64,000 bases of DNA from Candidatus Omnitrophota bacterium (lineage in GTDB: Bacteria > Omnitrophota > Omnitrophia > Omnitrophales > Aquincolibacteriaceae), in contig JACKFM010000001.1 in the NCBI GenBank assembly GCA_020632475.1, positions 744,001-808,000 on the forward strand, in the 5' to 3' direction. Shown piece by piece: positions 1-9,394 of this stretch. The translations under genes and the position numbers were made by a program. The stretch's first letter is position 1. The number at the start of each line of letters is the position of its first letter. Below the pieces are notes generated by a model. It made no database searches, had not been told where the DNA came from, and worked only from the letters and a program-made list of their open reading frames with translations.

Positions 1-3000
1 AATATCAAAGAGAAATTTGAAGGGCCGGAGGGGAAGGTTGTTTTTATCATTCAAGATGCTCATGCGGTCCCCGAAGCCCAACACAGCATCGAAAAACTGA
101 TCGAGTTTTCCGAGAAAGAATACGGTATCGACATGGTCGCGTTAGAAGGCGCTGCCTCCGGTTTAGATTCGCAGATTTTTAAAAGTTTTCCCGATAAACG
201 CATTCTGAAAAAAGTTTTTAGAGACTATGCCGAACGTGGTGAATTGACCGGAACGGCCGCCGCCGCTATTTTTAGTCAAACTCCGGCCAAGTATTATGGG
301 ATAGAAAATTGGGATTTGTACCAGGAAGGCCTGGGATATTTTCAGGCTGCCATGCAAATGGAAAAGGAGGCGGCATCTCAGCTGACGGAGATGTTTTCAG
401 AGCTGCAGGGCGAAAAACACAAGACCTACTCTGAAGAGTTGTTTCAGGTTGACCAGGCCTTGAGAGCCTTTCATCAAAACGCCTCGGATCTGGTGGTCAT
501 CCTTGAGAAGCTGGCGATGATTGAACCGCCTCAAAAAGATTCTGAATTGGCCCTTTTGCTTGCGGAAGCAGGACATTCCAAGGAAAACAATGCCGCAATT
601 GAAACCGAGGTCAGGCAAATCGCCTCACAGATCAAAACCGCGTTAGTGCAGCGTCAAAATTCATCTGAGTTCGCTGAGGATTTGAAGGGATTAAACGGAA
701 AACTTCAGGAGTTTCAAACCTCACAAATCAGTGCAGATGCCTTGGCTCTTTTTTTAAAAGAATTATCCCTTAAAGATCGTATCCGCGTTCGTGTCTCTGA
801 GAAATTGAATGTCCGGACCGGGCATCAGAAGCGGATGAGGGACATCGAAGGAACGCGTTTTTTTGATGAATTCGAAAATTATGCCGGACAAGTCAAAGAA
901 TCGTTGTTTCGAAGCCGTGAAGAAAGGAACCTTGATTTTAAGAATCATGTCCTTGAGCTGCTCGAACGCCTGGCTGCGCTTAAACTCAGCCGGAAAGATT
1001 GGGCGGAGATTAAAAATTTACTGATTAAGATGGATGCCTGGGACCTGGCCCAGGACGGACTCGACAGGCGCGGCGATATCGCCCGGCTTTTGCGGCAAAT
1101 GCAATCGCATATCGAGTTTTATCGCAATGCGGAAAAACGCGATCATGTTTTTATTCAAAAAGCGCAAAAGCTTTTTAAGGACCATCAAACCCGGGCGTTG
1201 ACTCTGGTTGCGGGCGGTTTTCATGCCGAGGGAGTGACCGAATTGTTGCGGGCTGCGGGCATTTCTTATGTTCTGATGATGCCTGCAATTAAAAGTCTTC
1301 CGGATGAAAATCATTATCATGACCATATGCGCGGCGAAGTGACGTGGGGTGATTATTTTCAAGTGCGTGCCGGAAAAGTGAATCTCTATGACGCCTTTGT
1401 GCGCGGTACGAGAGACCGACTTCTAGGGATAAGCGATAAGCGTAAAGCGTTCAGTGAAAAAGAACATTTACCACTTATTGCTGACCGCTTAACGCTTAAA
1501 TCCTGGCGGGATCAGATTATCCGCGACCTGGCCGAAGAAAACCGTCTCGATCAAGCGAAAGACTATACGCGTTTTATCGATGAACTTGTGTCACGCAATC
1601 CGGACCATGAAAACACTAATCCGGTGATTGCCCAGTGGCGGGCCAATGTTGAAAAATTTATTACCGGCCTGCGCCAACTCCAAAGCACTCATCAGTTGAG
1701 CGAGCAGAATATTGCTGGTCTTCTGCCCAGTGCAACGATCGGCGACGCTCCGACCTACGCAGGCCTTGCGGCCAAGACTGAACTGCGCGCCGATTTAATC
1801 CCCGGATTGGGGATAGACACCGGAGGATCTGTGATTGAAACGCCTGCTGCGAAACCGGAGCTGCGGGTGGAGATTGACAATGATCCGAATCTGTCTCAGG
1901 TGGTTGATGCGGCATTGATTCTGAGAGAGCAGATGGAAGATTTTGGTTTTGAAGGGGGGCACCCGGTTTATGATTTATTAAATGATATTTATGAGATCTT
2001 TATTGAATTTGATACCGCTCAGATTGAAGAAGGGCATCTGCATAATTTTGTTTTAAACCAGTATTCGCGATTTCAGGATGTGAAGCCTATTTTTGAAGCC
2101 CTGGCCCGGCAGGAAAAGATTTCTTCGGAGGCTATGGATGATTTATACGATGCCTTAGCGTTACTGCGTGTCAGCACAACTCCACAGCGCGGTGAACTGC
2201 GTCAAAAAATTCTATTTCCGGAGGATAATCCACCACTCTCAGAAGAGGAGCTTGCGCGCCTTAAAGATGCGTTGGGGCGTATTGCCGAGGCTGTTATTGA
2301 TAGCGAAGTGGAAGACTTGGTTGAAGTGGCATCCATCCTGAATGTTGAAATCGAAGGGTTTGAACCTTCCCGGCTGCAGGCCAATATCGATGATCCCTTT
2401 TTCCGTCAGGAAATGATTAAAGACGGCATTTTTGACAGTGCGAAAGATGGTTATGCGATGGGGATGCTTTATGACTCCGGTCCGGAAAACGGGGTCTCGG
2501 ACGCCATTCATGAGATCATGAATCTTGTCTGGTTTACGGATGTTTCCAGAACGCAGTACCGTGCTCCGCAGGAGCGGGATGAAATTCTCAATTGGATCCG
2601 CGCCGTTCGTATTGAAAGGCATACGGAAATGCGTTCTGCGGATGAAAACCCATATGAATCTCCGACCGAGACTTCCGAGAGTAGTGAAGGCTGGGATGCA
2701 GTCGAGTTTACAGGCATAAGAGACCCGGAAGTCCGGCGCCGGGAACTTTTTAGGCTTGTGAGTCAGAATACCCAAAGTGCTGTCTTGAAAATCCCGTCCC
2801 GGGAAGCGGCAATGAAACCAAAAGAAGTCCACGCGATTGCTGAGGTGATCAGTCTTCTGACGGATCGACGTTTTTTGCATCGTGACACTAATCGCGATCA
2901 ATTCAAGGAACAAGCCGGGCGTTTACTTAAAAGGATTACCCCAAATTCTTCAGAGGCCGCTCAAAAAATTAAGGCCATTCTCATGACCGATATAATGCCT

Positions 3001-5565
3001 TTTTATCCGGGAAAGGGAGCAAATTGGACAGCCGATCAATGGGCCTATCTTAAGGCTTTAGAAAAAGAAAGTGATATCATGAATTTGACCACAGGGGGAT
3101 TGCTTTGGAGCAACTTGCTCTATGGTTTTGCCTACCTCCCGTTATTGGCGATAACGGCTTCGTTTGTTTTCTATAATATTGCACAGACTGAATTTTCAAG
3201 ATTGTCAACTCAACAGCAGAATTTTGCAATGTGGTTGTATGGCTCGGCCGGTTTAGCGGTTGTGATTTTTGCATTATTTGCCGTGCGCCAATTTTATAGT
3301 TCACTGCGTATGTTTTTTAGAGAGGCCCAGGTGATTGCTGATTATAAAACTCAGCTTGAAACCTCTCCCCAACGTCCGGAAGTCCGGGTGAGGGTTTTTA
3401 AATGGAACGATCAATATGATGTTCATTTCAGAATCTTAAAGGACAATGCTTCCTTTGCGGACGGCAAGATAGGAATAGAGGCATTGGATACCGTTGAAAT
3501 TAACCTGAGAAGATTTTTTGACCAAACGGGCGAGCCGGAGATCCGCCGCATCGCTCAGGGTCCCGGTTCGGATCTCATTGACGGGCGTAAAATTAATTTT
3601 TCAAAAGCCAAAGATCAAAAGTGGGATCACGATGTGATTCGGTTTACAATTGCGGATGAGATTGAAGGGACGCTATTTATGCCTTATAACGAACCCCGGC
3701 GTTTCGGTCAGCGTGACGAGTTGCGGACACAAGGGCAGGAGGATTTCAGGCCGCAGTGGAAAGAATCGCTTGATGATTATCTTCTCAGAGTTTTTGGCAA
3801 TACGCAGCCTTTTACGATCGTGGATCTGGGTGCCGGAAGACCTGAAGCGCAGACCCGCGAGCTGGAGATTTTGATCGCTAACATCGGTCAGAAGTTTCCG
3901 ATTAAGGAAGCTTATGCGGTGGATACGGCGGGAATGACCCGATTAGAAGTCCAGGGAAACAAGATTGTGGCTCGTACGTTTTTTTCACGTAACTTTCGGC
4001 ATCCCACCGTCCTTCATAATTTTTTTAATATTGATCTGCAACGTCTTGCTGAGCAATTTCTTCCATCGGAGACAGGGGTGCAATTACCGCCTTCCCTTGC
4101 CGGGCAGGTTCAATGGGTGATGATGAATGCCCCTTACCGGAGGAATTTTCATAAATATATGAAGGAACTCGAACAAATCATTGATCCTGGTCAAAGCCTT
4201 ATCACGTTACGATTCGATTCGGCAGATAAGCCGGGGCAGGTGCATCCTGCTTTTCAGAATTTGACTCAGGATGGATTTCAGGTTTTTTTGGTTGATCAAC
4301 AGATGATACCCAGGGGTTATCCTGATCCCAGAGAGCCTCAACCGGAAAGTCTGCATATTGCTTTGAGGCGTTCTGAACAGCGCATGCAGACCGAAGAATT
4401 CAGCGGCACCTTTACGACCATGGCGGGGGTGGAACACTGGATTGAGGGCCCACTGCACCGGTGGTTTGATGCCGGGGAGCTTCAGCAAGTGGTGATTAAC
4501 GATTTTGGTCATCGGGAAATCTGGGTTTCACAGTTCTCAAATAGAGAAACGGCTTGGCGCGTTGTTTCGCAGGCCATGGGTGCATTTATAGAACAGCAGA
4601 GGGATGCCGGGGCATCTTTGTCTCTTTCTTATTCATTCCCTCTAGAAACCGGAATACTCCAGATCGCCAGAGATTTTACCCCCGCGCTCGAATTGCAAAC
4701 GATTGCCCCCGAAGTGGTCCGGGTATTATCACCGAAATATACCGGCGAGCCGGTCAGTTCCGAAAAGGCCGCTCAGATTTATACCCTTGCCACAACCGAC
4801 TTGGAAGGATTGATCCAAGCCATTGAGACTGCTCTGGAACAAAGAATCGCAAAACTTCAGGCACAAGGACTTGTTGAGAGTGACGGAACGCTGGCACTAC
4901 GCGGGGCTATAGATTTGGCCAAACAGCTTCTAACTCCGGCCGCAGGCGAACGCTTTCCGGAAAGTATTTCTTTTGCCGTTGATTTTAGGTCGTATCCGGA
5001 AGTTACCTCTTTTCTGGAACAGTTGATCCGGGAAATCGGTGAAGCCACGGTTTCGGCCGAGATTTTATCGGATGAAGATACCCACAGTGCCTTATCCCGG
5101 AAAATAACCCAGGCGTTGAGGCAATTCATCCGGCTGAAAAAATTGTCCACTCACGATTTAAAACAGGGGACCGTGGTGAGTGAAGAAGGGTTGGGAGTGA
5201 TTACGGCACTCGACAAAGCGGAATCGGCGACTTCGCTGGATACCCTTTTTCAGGGGCTTTTTTTAAATGAAGAAGGAATGAATATCGATGATCCGGACAT
5301 TCGCTTAGCCGGGCAGATTTTATATGCCGCGGTTCTGATTAAATTGGCCATAATTTCTGCACAGAATAAAAATGCCAAAATTTCCAACAGGGCAGACTTC
5401 TTAAAAGCCGAGTTGATTCGTGCAATCGGTGAAGCCGGTTACCCGGCTTCCGGCGACGCCTTTAGTGCGCAAAGAGGAGGCCTGATCAGCATCATGGGCA
5501 ATGTCCTGATGAATGCCATTGTCCAGGATATGCGTGCCCGCGCCGAAGTCAGACAGGCTGCTTAG
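1..5565 (+). CDS. Giant modular protein G1, 5' end cut off by the window
   Basis: The reading frame is open from base 1 and ends at TAG 5563-5565, so at least 1854 residues are present and the true start lies upstream. Residues 12-480 form a domain shared with the genes at 26201 and 42392: D-A-H (His codon 61-63), A-L-E-G (Glu codon 145-147) and G-G-F-H (His codon 1222-1224). That order of His, Glu and His resembles the EreA/ChaN/TraB (Tiki) hydrolase superfamily; this is inference. Two membrane helices lie near 3106-3175 and 3226-3297. Then comes a Rossmann-type domain, about 3808-4360, with V-D-L-G-A-G-R-P, which looks like a SAM-methyltransferase motif I, and a later W-V-M-M-N-A-P strand. 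Short linkers K-T-E-L-R, K-P-E-L-R, R-G-E-L-R, H-T-E-M-R, R-P-E-V-R and R-D-E-L-R separate regions, and the protein ends R-A-E-V-R-Q-A-A. Function unknown; probably cell envelope. Confidence 0.85.
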   Translation, partial: NIKEKFEGPEGKVVFIIQDAHAVPEAQHSIEKLIEFSEKEYGIDMVALEGAASGLDSQIFKSFPDKRILKKVFRDYAERGELTGTAAAAIFSQTPAKYYGIENWDLYQEGLGYFQAAMQMEKEAASQLTEMFSELQGEKHKTYSEELFQVDQALRAFHQNASDLVVILEKLAMIEPPQKDSELALLLAEAGHSKENNAAIETEVRQIASQIKTALVQRQNSSEFAEDLKGLNGKLQEFQTSQISADALALFLKELSLKDRIRVRVSEKLNVRTGHQKRMRDIEGTRFFDEFENYAGQVKESLFRSREERNLDFKNHVLELLERLAALKLSRKDWAEIKNLLIKMDAWDLAQDGLDRRGDIARLLRQMQSHIEFYRNAEKRDHVFIQKAQKLFKDHQTRALTLVAGGFHAEGVTELLRAAGISYVLMMPAIKSLPDENHYHDHMRGEVTWGDYFQVRAGKVNLYDAFVRGTRDRLLGISDKRKAFSEKEHLPLIADRLTLKSWRDQIIRDLAEENRLDQAKDYTRFIDELVSRNPDHENTNPVIAQWRANVEKFITGLRQLQSTHQLSEQNIAGLLPSATIGDAPTYAGLAAKTELRADLIPGLGIDTGGSVIETPAAKPELRVEIDNDPNLSQVVDAALILREQMEDFGFEGGHPVYDLLNDIYEIFIEFDTAQIEEGHLHNFVLNQYSRFQDVKPIFEALARQEKISSEAMDDLYDALALLRVSTTPQRGELRQKILFPEDNPPLSEEELARLKDALGRIAEAVIDSEVEDLVEVASILNVEIEGFEPSRLQANIDDPFFRQEMIKDGIFDSAKDGYAMGMLYDSGPENGVSDAIHEIMNLVWFTDVSRTQYRAPQERDEILNWIRAVRIERHTEMRSADENPYESPTETSESSEGWDAVEFTGIRDPEVRRRELFRLVSQNTQSAVLKIPSREAAMKPKEVHAIAEVISLLTDRRFLHRDTNRDQFKEQAGRLLKRITPNSSEAAQKIKAILMTDIMPFYPGKGANWTADQWAYLKALEKESDIMNLTTGGLLWSNLLYGFAYLPLLAITASFVFYNIAQTEFSRLSTQQQNFAMWLYGSAGLAVVIFALFAVRQFYSSLRMFFREAQVIADYKTQLETSPQRPEVRVRVFKWNDQYDVHFRILKDNASFADGKIGIEALDTVEINLRRFFDQTGEPEIRRIAQGPGSDLIDGRKINFSKAKDQKWDHDVIRFTIADEIEGTLFMPYNEPRRFGQRDELRTQGQEDFRPQWKESLDDYLLRVFGNTQPFTIVDLGAGRPEAQTRELEILIANIGQKFPIKEAYAVDTAGMTRLEVQGNKIVARTFFSRNFRHPTVLHNFFNIDLQRLAEQFLPSETGVQLPPSLAGQVQWVMMNAPYRRNFHKYMKELEQIIDPGQSLITLRFDSADKPGQVHPAFQNLTQDGFQVFLVDQQMIPRGYPDPREPQPESLHIALRRSEQRMQTEEFSGTFTTMAGVEHWIEGPLHRWFDAGELQQVVINDFGHREIWVSQFSNRETAWRVVSQAMGAFIEQQRDAGASLSLSYSFPLETGILQIARDFTPALELQTIAPEVVRVLSPKYTGEPVSSEKAAQIYTLATTDLEGLIQAIETALEQRIAKLQAQGLVESDGTLALRGAIDLAKQLLTPAAGERFPESISFAVDFRSYPEVTSFLEQLIREIGEATVSAEILSDEDTHSALSRKITQALRQFIRLKKLSTHDLKQGTVVSEEGLGVITALDKAESATSLDTLFQGLFLNEEGMNIDDPDIRLAGQILYAAVLIKLAIISAQNKNAKISNRADFLKAELIRAIGEAGYPASGDAFSAQRGGLISIMGNVLMNAIVQDMRARAEVRQAA

Positions 5566-5648
5566 TGGCTGTTTGATTTGAAACAGAGTATTGCATTCAA
5601 ATCGATTACAGCCACTTATCCCTCAAAACACGGAGTGTTTGAGGGGAT
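5565..5648 (+). terminator. Two consecutive hairpins at the end of the G1 gene
   Basis: The first stem starts on the last base of the stop codon: gtggctgt (5565-5572) and gatttgaa (5575-5582) pair with ttcaaatc (5596-5603) and acagccac (5608-5615). A second imperfect hairpin, 5617-5648, has arms rich in ctcaaa and tttgag. There is no clear T tract, so this may be an mRNA 3'-end stabiliser as well as a terminator. Confidence 0.5.
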
Positions 5649-5678
5649 AACGCGAGGTCGCTCGGCTCTCTACTAATT

Positions 5679-5834
5679 GATAAAAATAGTGCTACGAAAC
5701 GCGCCATACGTTCTGGGAGCTTTCCCGCCTGCCGGTTTACCTGCCGTTCGGCGGGCAAGCCCGCCAAGGCATGGCAGGACGATCTCCCGCCACGTATAAA
5801 CGGCGCTGATTCGTTTCTTCACACTATTTTTATC
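5679..5834 (-). repeat. MITE-like palindromic element, left copy
   Basis: The element has perfect 13-bp terminal inverted repeats, gataaaaatagtg (5679-5691) and its complement (5822-5834). Internal sequence also folds back, with gaaacg, cgccatacgt and ctgggag paired to ctccc, acgtat, ggcg and cgtttc. The centre holds gcggg/cccgc blocks. A diverged copy in opposite orientation lies at 7074-7197; shared blocks are GGCGGGAGATCGTCC and GGCGGGAAAGCTCCCA. No transposase is in the window. It is probably a non-autonomous element that folds as one long hairpin. Confidence 0.65.
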
Positions 5835-5920
5835 TTTCTCTCTAAGTGATAGTAAGAATTTAAAAGTATCATAAATTATTACATTGTATATAGTTAAACA
5901 CTAATCAATCTCTTCATGTC

Positions 5921-5948
5921 TTGACATTCTCCGGTGATATGGTAGGGT
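5921..5948 (+). promoter_or_regulatory. Promoter of the LacI-type regulator
   Basis: A perfect -35 hexamer TTGACA (5921-5926) is followed after 16 bases by TAGGGT (5943-5948), a weak -10. The operator pair at 5952-5979 begins just downstream, where a bound repressor would block transcription. Confidence 0.5.
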
Positions 5949-5951
5949 TTT

Positions 5952-5979
5952 TGTAAGCGGTTACATGTAAGCGCTTACA
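5952..5979 (+). promoter_or_regulatory. Two abutting LacI-family operators
   Basis: Two 14-bp sites touch end to end: TGTAAGCGGTTACA (5952-5965, imperfect) and TGTAAGCGCTTACA (5966-5979, a perfect palindrome). The central CG and TGTAA/TTACA arms are typical of LacI/CcpA-type operators. Lying between the promoter and the start of the regulator gene, they suggest autoregulation. Confidence 0.75.
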
Positions 5980-6004
5980 AAAATTAAGGAAGAAGGTGGT
6001 TTTA

Positions 6005-7018
6005 ATGAATATCCGAGATATAGCACTTAAAGCGAAGGTTTCAGTGGCGACGGTTTCACGTATTATGGATCCCGGCAAGAAGGGGTTGGTCAGTCCCAAG
6101 ACCCGCGCCAAGGTTGAGAAAGTGATTCAAAAGTATCATTTTGTGCCTAATCGTTCGGCGCAGGCACTCAGTAAACATTCAACCCATACGATCGGGATGG
6201 TCACGCCTTTTTCTCCTGAGATTGTGCGCAGCCCTTATTTTGAAGGACTGATTGCCGGTATTATCGAGGGCATTAAACCTCTCTCCTATGATATCAAATG
6301 GATTATGGTCCGTGACGATGAGGCGGGCGGATTAAAACTCAATGATCTGATGCAGAGGCATGCTGTTGATGGGATGGTTTTTCTGGCCTGGCGTCTGATG
6401 GCTGAGCTCGTCAAAGAGATTGAAAAACGCACTCATTTACCGGCCGTATTGATTAACGATTATGATGCGCACATTCGTTCCAGTATTGTCTATTGTGATA
6501 ATAAACCGGGAATGAAACAGATTTGTGCCTTTTTGGCTGCGAAAAATTATTCTAAGATCGGAATGCTCAGAGGTCCTGAGAATGTTTCACCCGATGCCCA
6601 TGAACGCTACGAGGCCTTTAAAGCCGGATTGAAACAGCATAAAATCGGTTTTCACGAGAAATATACCGAAAAGTGCGAAAGGTTTGATGAACAAAGCGGA
6701 TTCCATGCGATGGAACGCTGGTATGAACGGGGTGATCTGCCTCAGGTAATCGTTTGTGCCAATGACGATTTGGCCTGGGGGGCCATGCGTTTTCTGCAGA
6801 AAATAAAAGTCCGTATTCCCGAACAGATCGGAATTGTCGGTTATGATGATGCCCCCCGCAGCGAATGGACTCATCCGCAGCTTACGACGGTGCGCCAGCC
6901 GACCGAGGAAATGGGGAAGGCTGCGATTGAGACCCTGATTAAGCTCATCTCCGGGAAAGATAGAAAACCGGTTCAGATTAAATTCGAACCCCAATTAATG
7001 ATCCGCGAGTCGGCATAG
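6005..7018 (+). CDS. LacI-family transcriptional regulator
   Basis: A 337-residue repressor of usual LacI-family length. The N-terminus, starting M-N-I-R-D-I-A, carries the helix-turn-helix (V-S-V-A-T-V-S-R, residues about 10-20). It is followed by a periplasmic-binding-protein-like ligand domain with V-G-Y-D-D-A near residue 280 and the terminal T-T-V-R-Q-P segment. ATG 6005 is chosen because the protein then begins as most LacI proteins do and a purine-rich ribosome site precedes it; an in-frame GTG at 5996 is possible. The ligand is probably a sugar or nucleoside, but no transport or catabolic gene is adjacent. The gene stands alone between two copies of a palindromic element, so its targets are likely elsewhere besides itself. 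Confidence 0.92.
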   Translation: MNIRDIALKAKVSVATVSRIMDPGKKGLVSPKTRAKVEKVIQKYHFVPNRSAQALSKHSTHTIGMVTPFSPEIVRSPYFEGLIAGIIEGIKPLSYDIKWIMVRDDEAGGLKLNDLMQRHAVDGMVFLAWRLMAELVKEIEKRTHLPAVLINDYDAHIRSSIVYCDNKPGMKQICAFLAAKNYSKIGMLRGPENVSPDAHERYEAFKAGLKQHKIGFHEKYTEKCERFDEQSGFHAMERWYERGDLPQVIVCANDDLAWGAMRFLQKIKVRIPEQIGIVGYDDAPRSEWTHPQLTTVRQPTEEMGKAAIETLIKLISGKDRKPVQIKFEPQLMIRESA

Positions 7019-7073
7019 AGCCTGTTCAATTTTAAACTGAGCACTACTGTGAAATATTCAGAAACTTATGCAT

Positions 7074-7197
7074 TAAAAAGAAAAATATTGTGTAGAAAAA
7101 ATCCGCACCGCTATGAGCGGCGGGAGATCGTCCCGCCTGACAGGCGGGAAAGCTCCCAAAGCGCATGGTGCATTTCGAAATAATATTTTTCTTTTTA
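7074..7197 (+). repeat. MITE-like palindromic element, right copy
   Basis: Perfect 16-bp terminal inverted repeats, taaaaagaaaaatatt (7074-7089) and its complement (7182-7197), bound a GC-rich core containing GGCGGGAGATCGTCC and GGCGGGAAAGCTCCCA. The core matches the reverse complement of the element at 5679-5834. This copy is shorter because it lacks part of the central hairpin. The two copies bracket the LacI gene in inverted orientation. Confidence 0.65.
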
Positions 7198-7340
7198 GAG
7201 AATCTAAAGAACAAAGATTGAAAGATTTTTGATCGATTAATTAGGGGCGTTAACCGGTTTCAAACAGCAGTTTTACCTATTCTCTAAAAATCCTGTCCGA
7301 AGAGTTTTTTCTTGCCTGCCATCAAGCCATTTTTATTTCA

Positions 7341-7369
7341 GTCGAAAAAGTATAAAAAGGTTTTATAAT
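7341..7369 (+). promoter_or_regulatory. Possible promoter for the CoA-transferase/GNAT gene
   Basis: A perfect TATAAT (7364-7369) lies 94 bases before the chosen start. The -35 is poor: GTCGAA (7341-7346) at 17 bases. The rest of 7198-7462 is AT-rich and shows no other recognisable signal. Confidence 0.4.
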
Positions 7370-7462
7370 ACCCCCTACAATCATAAGCCGTTATTCCCGC
7401 CTAAGGAAAGATCCCTTGTGAGAGGCCGGTTTAATTTTAAATTATTTAAAGAGAGCGTTTTT

Positions 7463-9373
7463 ATGAATACTTTATACCAACCTTACTCCTACAAGAAAAA
7501 ACAGCCTGTCTGGATTGATGCTGACAGCGCCATCCGTAAAATCCAAAAGGGCAAAAGAATTTTAATCGGATCGGGTTGCGCGGAACCTCAGCATTTGGTT
7601 CAGTGCCTTGTGCGCAATGCCTCGTGCTTTCGTGATAATGAAGTCGTTCATATTCTGACCGTCGGTATCGCCCCTTATGCCGATCCTGAGTTCTTAAGAA
7701 ATTTTCGTCATAATGCATTTTTCATCGGCCATAATATTCGGGCATCCGTTCAACAGGGACACTCGGACTATATGCCCATTTTTCTATCCGAAGTGCCGCA
7801 GTTATTTAAATCCCGTCAAATGCCGATTCACGCCGTGCTGGTTCAGGTCTCACCGGTGAGTCCGCGTCAAACCGTTTCTCTGGGCGTCAGCGTGGATATT
7901 TTACCCGCTGCGATTGCCTCTGCAGATTTTGTGATTGCGCAGGTCAACCGCAATATGCCCGAGACTTACGGCGCCGCAGAAATTCCGGTCAGTGCGATTG
8001 ATTATCTGGTTGAAGTCGATGAACCTCTGATTGAATTTCCCCAGGGAGATCCCGATGAGGTGAGTCAGCAAATCGGAAAACACCTTGCCCGGTATATCCA
8101 GGACGGGGACACACTGCAACTTGGAATCGGAAGTATTCCTAACGCGATTTTACAGAATCTGCAGGATAAAAATGATCTGGGGATTCATTCGGAAATGGTT
8201 TCCGACGGGATTGTCGATCTTTATCGGAACGGTAATATTACGAATGCCAAGAAGGGCATTAATCCGGGGAAATCGATTGTCAGTTTTGTTCTGGGGACGA
8301 AACGTATTTATGATTTAATCCACCAGAATCCCGATTTTGCTTTTTATCCTTCCGAATATACCAATGATCCGTTTGTCATCTGCCAGAATAACGCGATGGT
8401 GTCGGTTAACTCCGCTATTCAAATTGATTTAACCGGCCAGGTCTGTGCAGACAGTATCGGTGATAAGTTTTATAGCTGTTTCGGAGGGCAGGTTGATTTT
8501 GTCCGGGGCGCTAAACGGTCACGGTTGGGGCGGACTTTTATTGCCCTGCCTTCTTCGGCCAAAGGCGGCAGTATTTCCAGGATTGTCCCGCAGCTTTCAC
8601 CGGGAGCAGGGGTTGTGACATCACGGGCCGATGTTCAATATGTGGCCACTGAATATGGTGTGGCTTATCTTCACGGAAAAAATGTGCGCGAACGGGCGCT
8701 TGCATTGATTCAGATTGCACACCCTTCGTTCCGTCAGGATCTCCTGGACTGCCTGAAGAATCGTCATTATGTTTATTACGAACAAAAGATTTTGCAGGAT
8801 GATGACAGCGAGGTTAAAAAACTTATTCCGCACAGCCTTGAGTTTGAGGGGCGTACCATCTTTTTCCGGCCCCTCAGGCCCTATGATCAGAAGTCCATTC
8901 AGGATTTCTTTTATAGCCATCGCCCGGAGACGATTTATCAGCGCTACCTGACCAATGTCGATGCCATGCCGATTGTCGAGGCCAGTGAGCGTGTAAGCGT
9001 GGACTACAATAAAGACATGGCGATTGCCGGTTTTGACAGTTGGCTGCCCTATGCCAATATGATTTGCATCGGCCGTTATATCCGCAGTAAAGCCGGTGAT
9101 ACGGCGGAAATCGGTCTGATCGTTAAGGAAGATTATCAGGGGATCGGCATCGGCCATTTTCTCTGTGAAACATTAATCAGTGCCGCGCGTACTCATGGGA
9201 TTAAAAAACTGACCGCCTATGTGGCTTACAATAATAAAGTCATGCTCAGAATTTTTGAACAGTACGGTTTTGAATCCAAGAAGAGTAAACAAATCGACGG
9301 ACTTTATTTGTCGCTGGATTTATCTGCGACTGAAAAAGAAAGCGAAGCCGGAACCGTTAAAGCGACCTCTTGA
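7463..9373 (+). CDS. Acetyl-CoA hydrolase/CoA-transferase fused to a GNAT acetyltransferase
   Basis: A 636-residue fusion protein. Residues 1-430 are an acetyl-CoA hydrolase/4-hydroxybutyrate CoA-transferase domain with G-I-G-S-I-P-N-A and G-I-H-S-E-M-V-S-D-G; Glu244 in the latter corresponds to the catalytic glutamate that forms the acyl-CoA thioester in this class. Residues about 470-620 are a GNAT domain with the acetyl-CoA-binding loop Y-Q-G-I-G-I-G-H-F and a terminal F-E-Q-Y-G-F-E. The start is ATG 7463 after aaagagag; a GTG 45 bases upstream is in frame. The same two-domain architecture is known in other bacteria, and its substrate is not settled. The deacetylase-fold gene lies 21 bases downstream, probably in the same operon, which suggests acetyl-CoA metabolism coupled to reversible protein acetylation. 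That last step is inference. Confidence 0.9.
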   Translation: MNTLYQPYSYKKKQPVWIDADSAIRKIQKGKRILIGSGCAEPQHLVQCLVRNASCFRDNEVVHILTVGIAPYADPEFLRNFRHNAFFIGHNIRASVQQGHSDYMPIFLSEVPQLFKSRQMPIHAVLVQVSPVSPRQTVSLGVSVDILPAAIASADFVIAQVNRNMPETYGAAEIPVSAIDYLVEVDEPLIEFPQGDPDEVSQQIGKHLARYIQDGDTLQLGIGSIPNAILQNLQDKNDLGIHSEMVSDGIVDLYRNGNITNAKKGINPGKSIVSFVLGTKRIYDLIHQNPDFAFYPSEYTNDPFVICQNNAMVSVNSAIQIDLTGQVCADSIGDKFYSCFGGQVDFVRGAKRSRLGRTFIALPSSAKGGSISRIVPQLSPGAGVVTSRADVQYVATEYGVAYLHGKNVRERALALIQIAHPSFRQDLLDCLKNRHYVYYEQKILQDDDSEVKKLIPHSLEFEGRTIFFRPLRPYDQKSIQDFFYSHRPETIYQRYLTNVDAMPIVEASERVSVDYNKDMAIAGFDSWLPYANMICIGRYIRSKAGDTAEIGLIVKEDYQGIGIGHFLCETLISAARTHGIKKLTAYVAYNNKVMLRIFEQYGFESKKSKQIDGLYLSLDLSATEKESEAGTVKATS

Positions 9374-9394
9374 GTTTACCCGCAACTTTTGAAT

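Noticed and set aside
2239..2913. A 224-codon minus-strand open frame in G1
   Set aside because: It is antisense to a continuous giant frame that carries the E-L-R linkers; no support for a separate gene.
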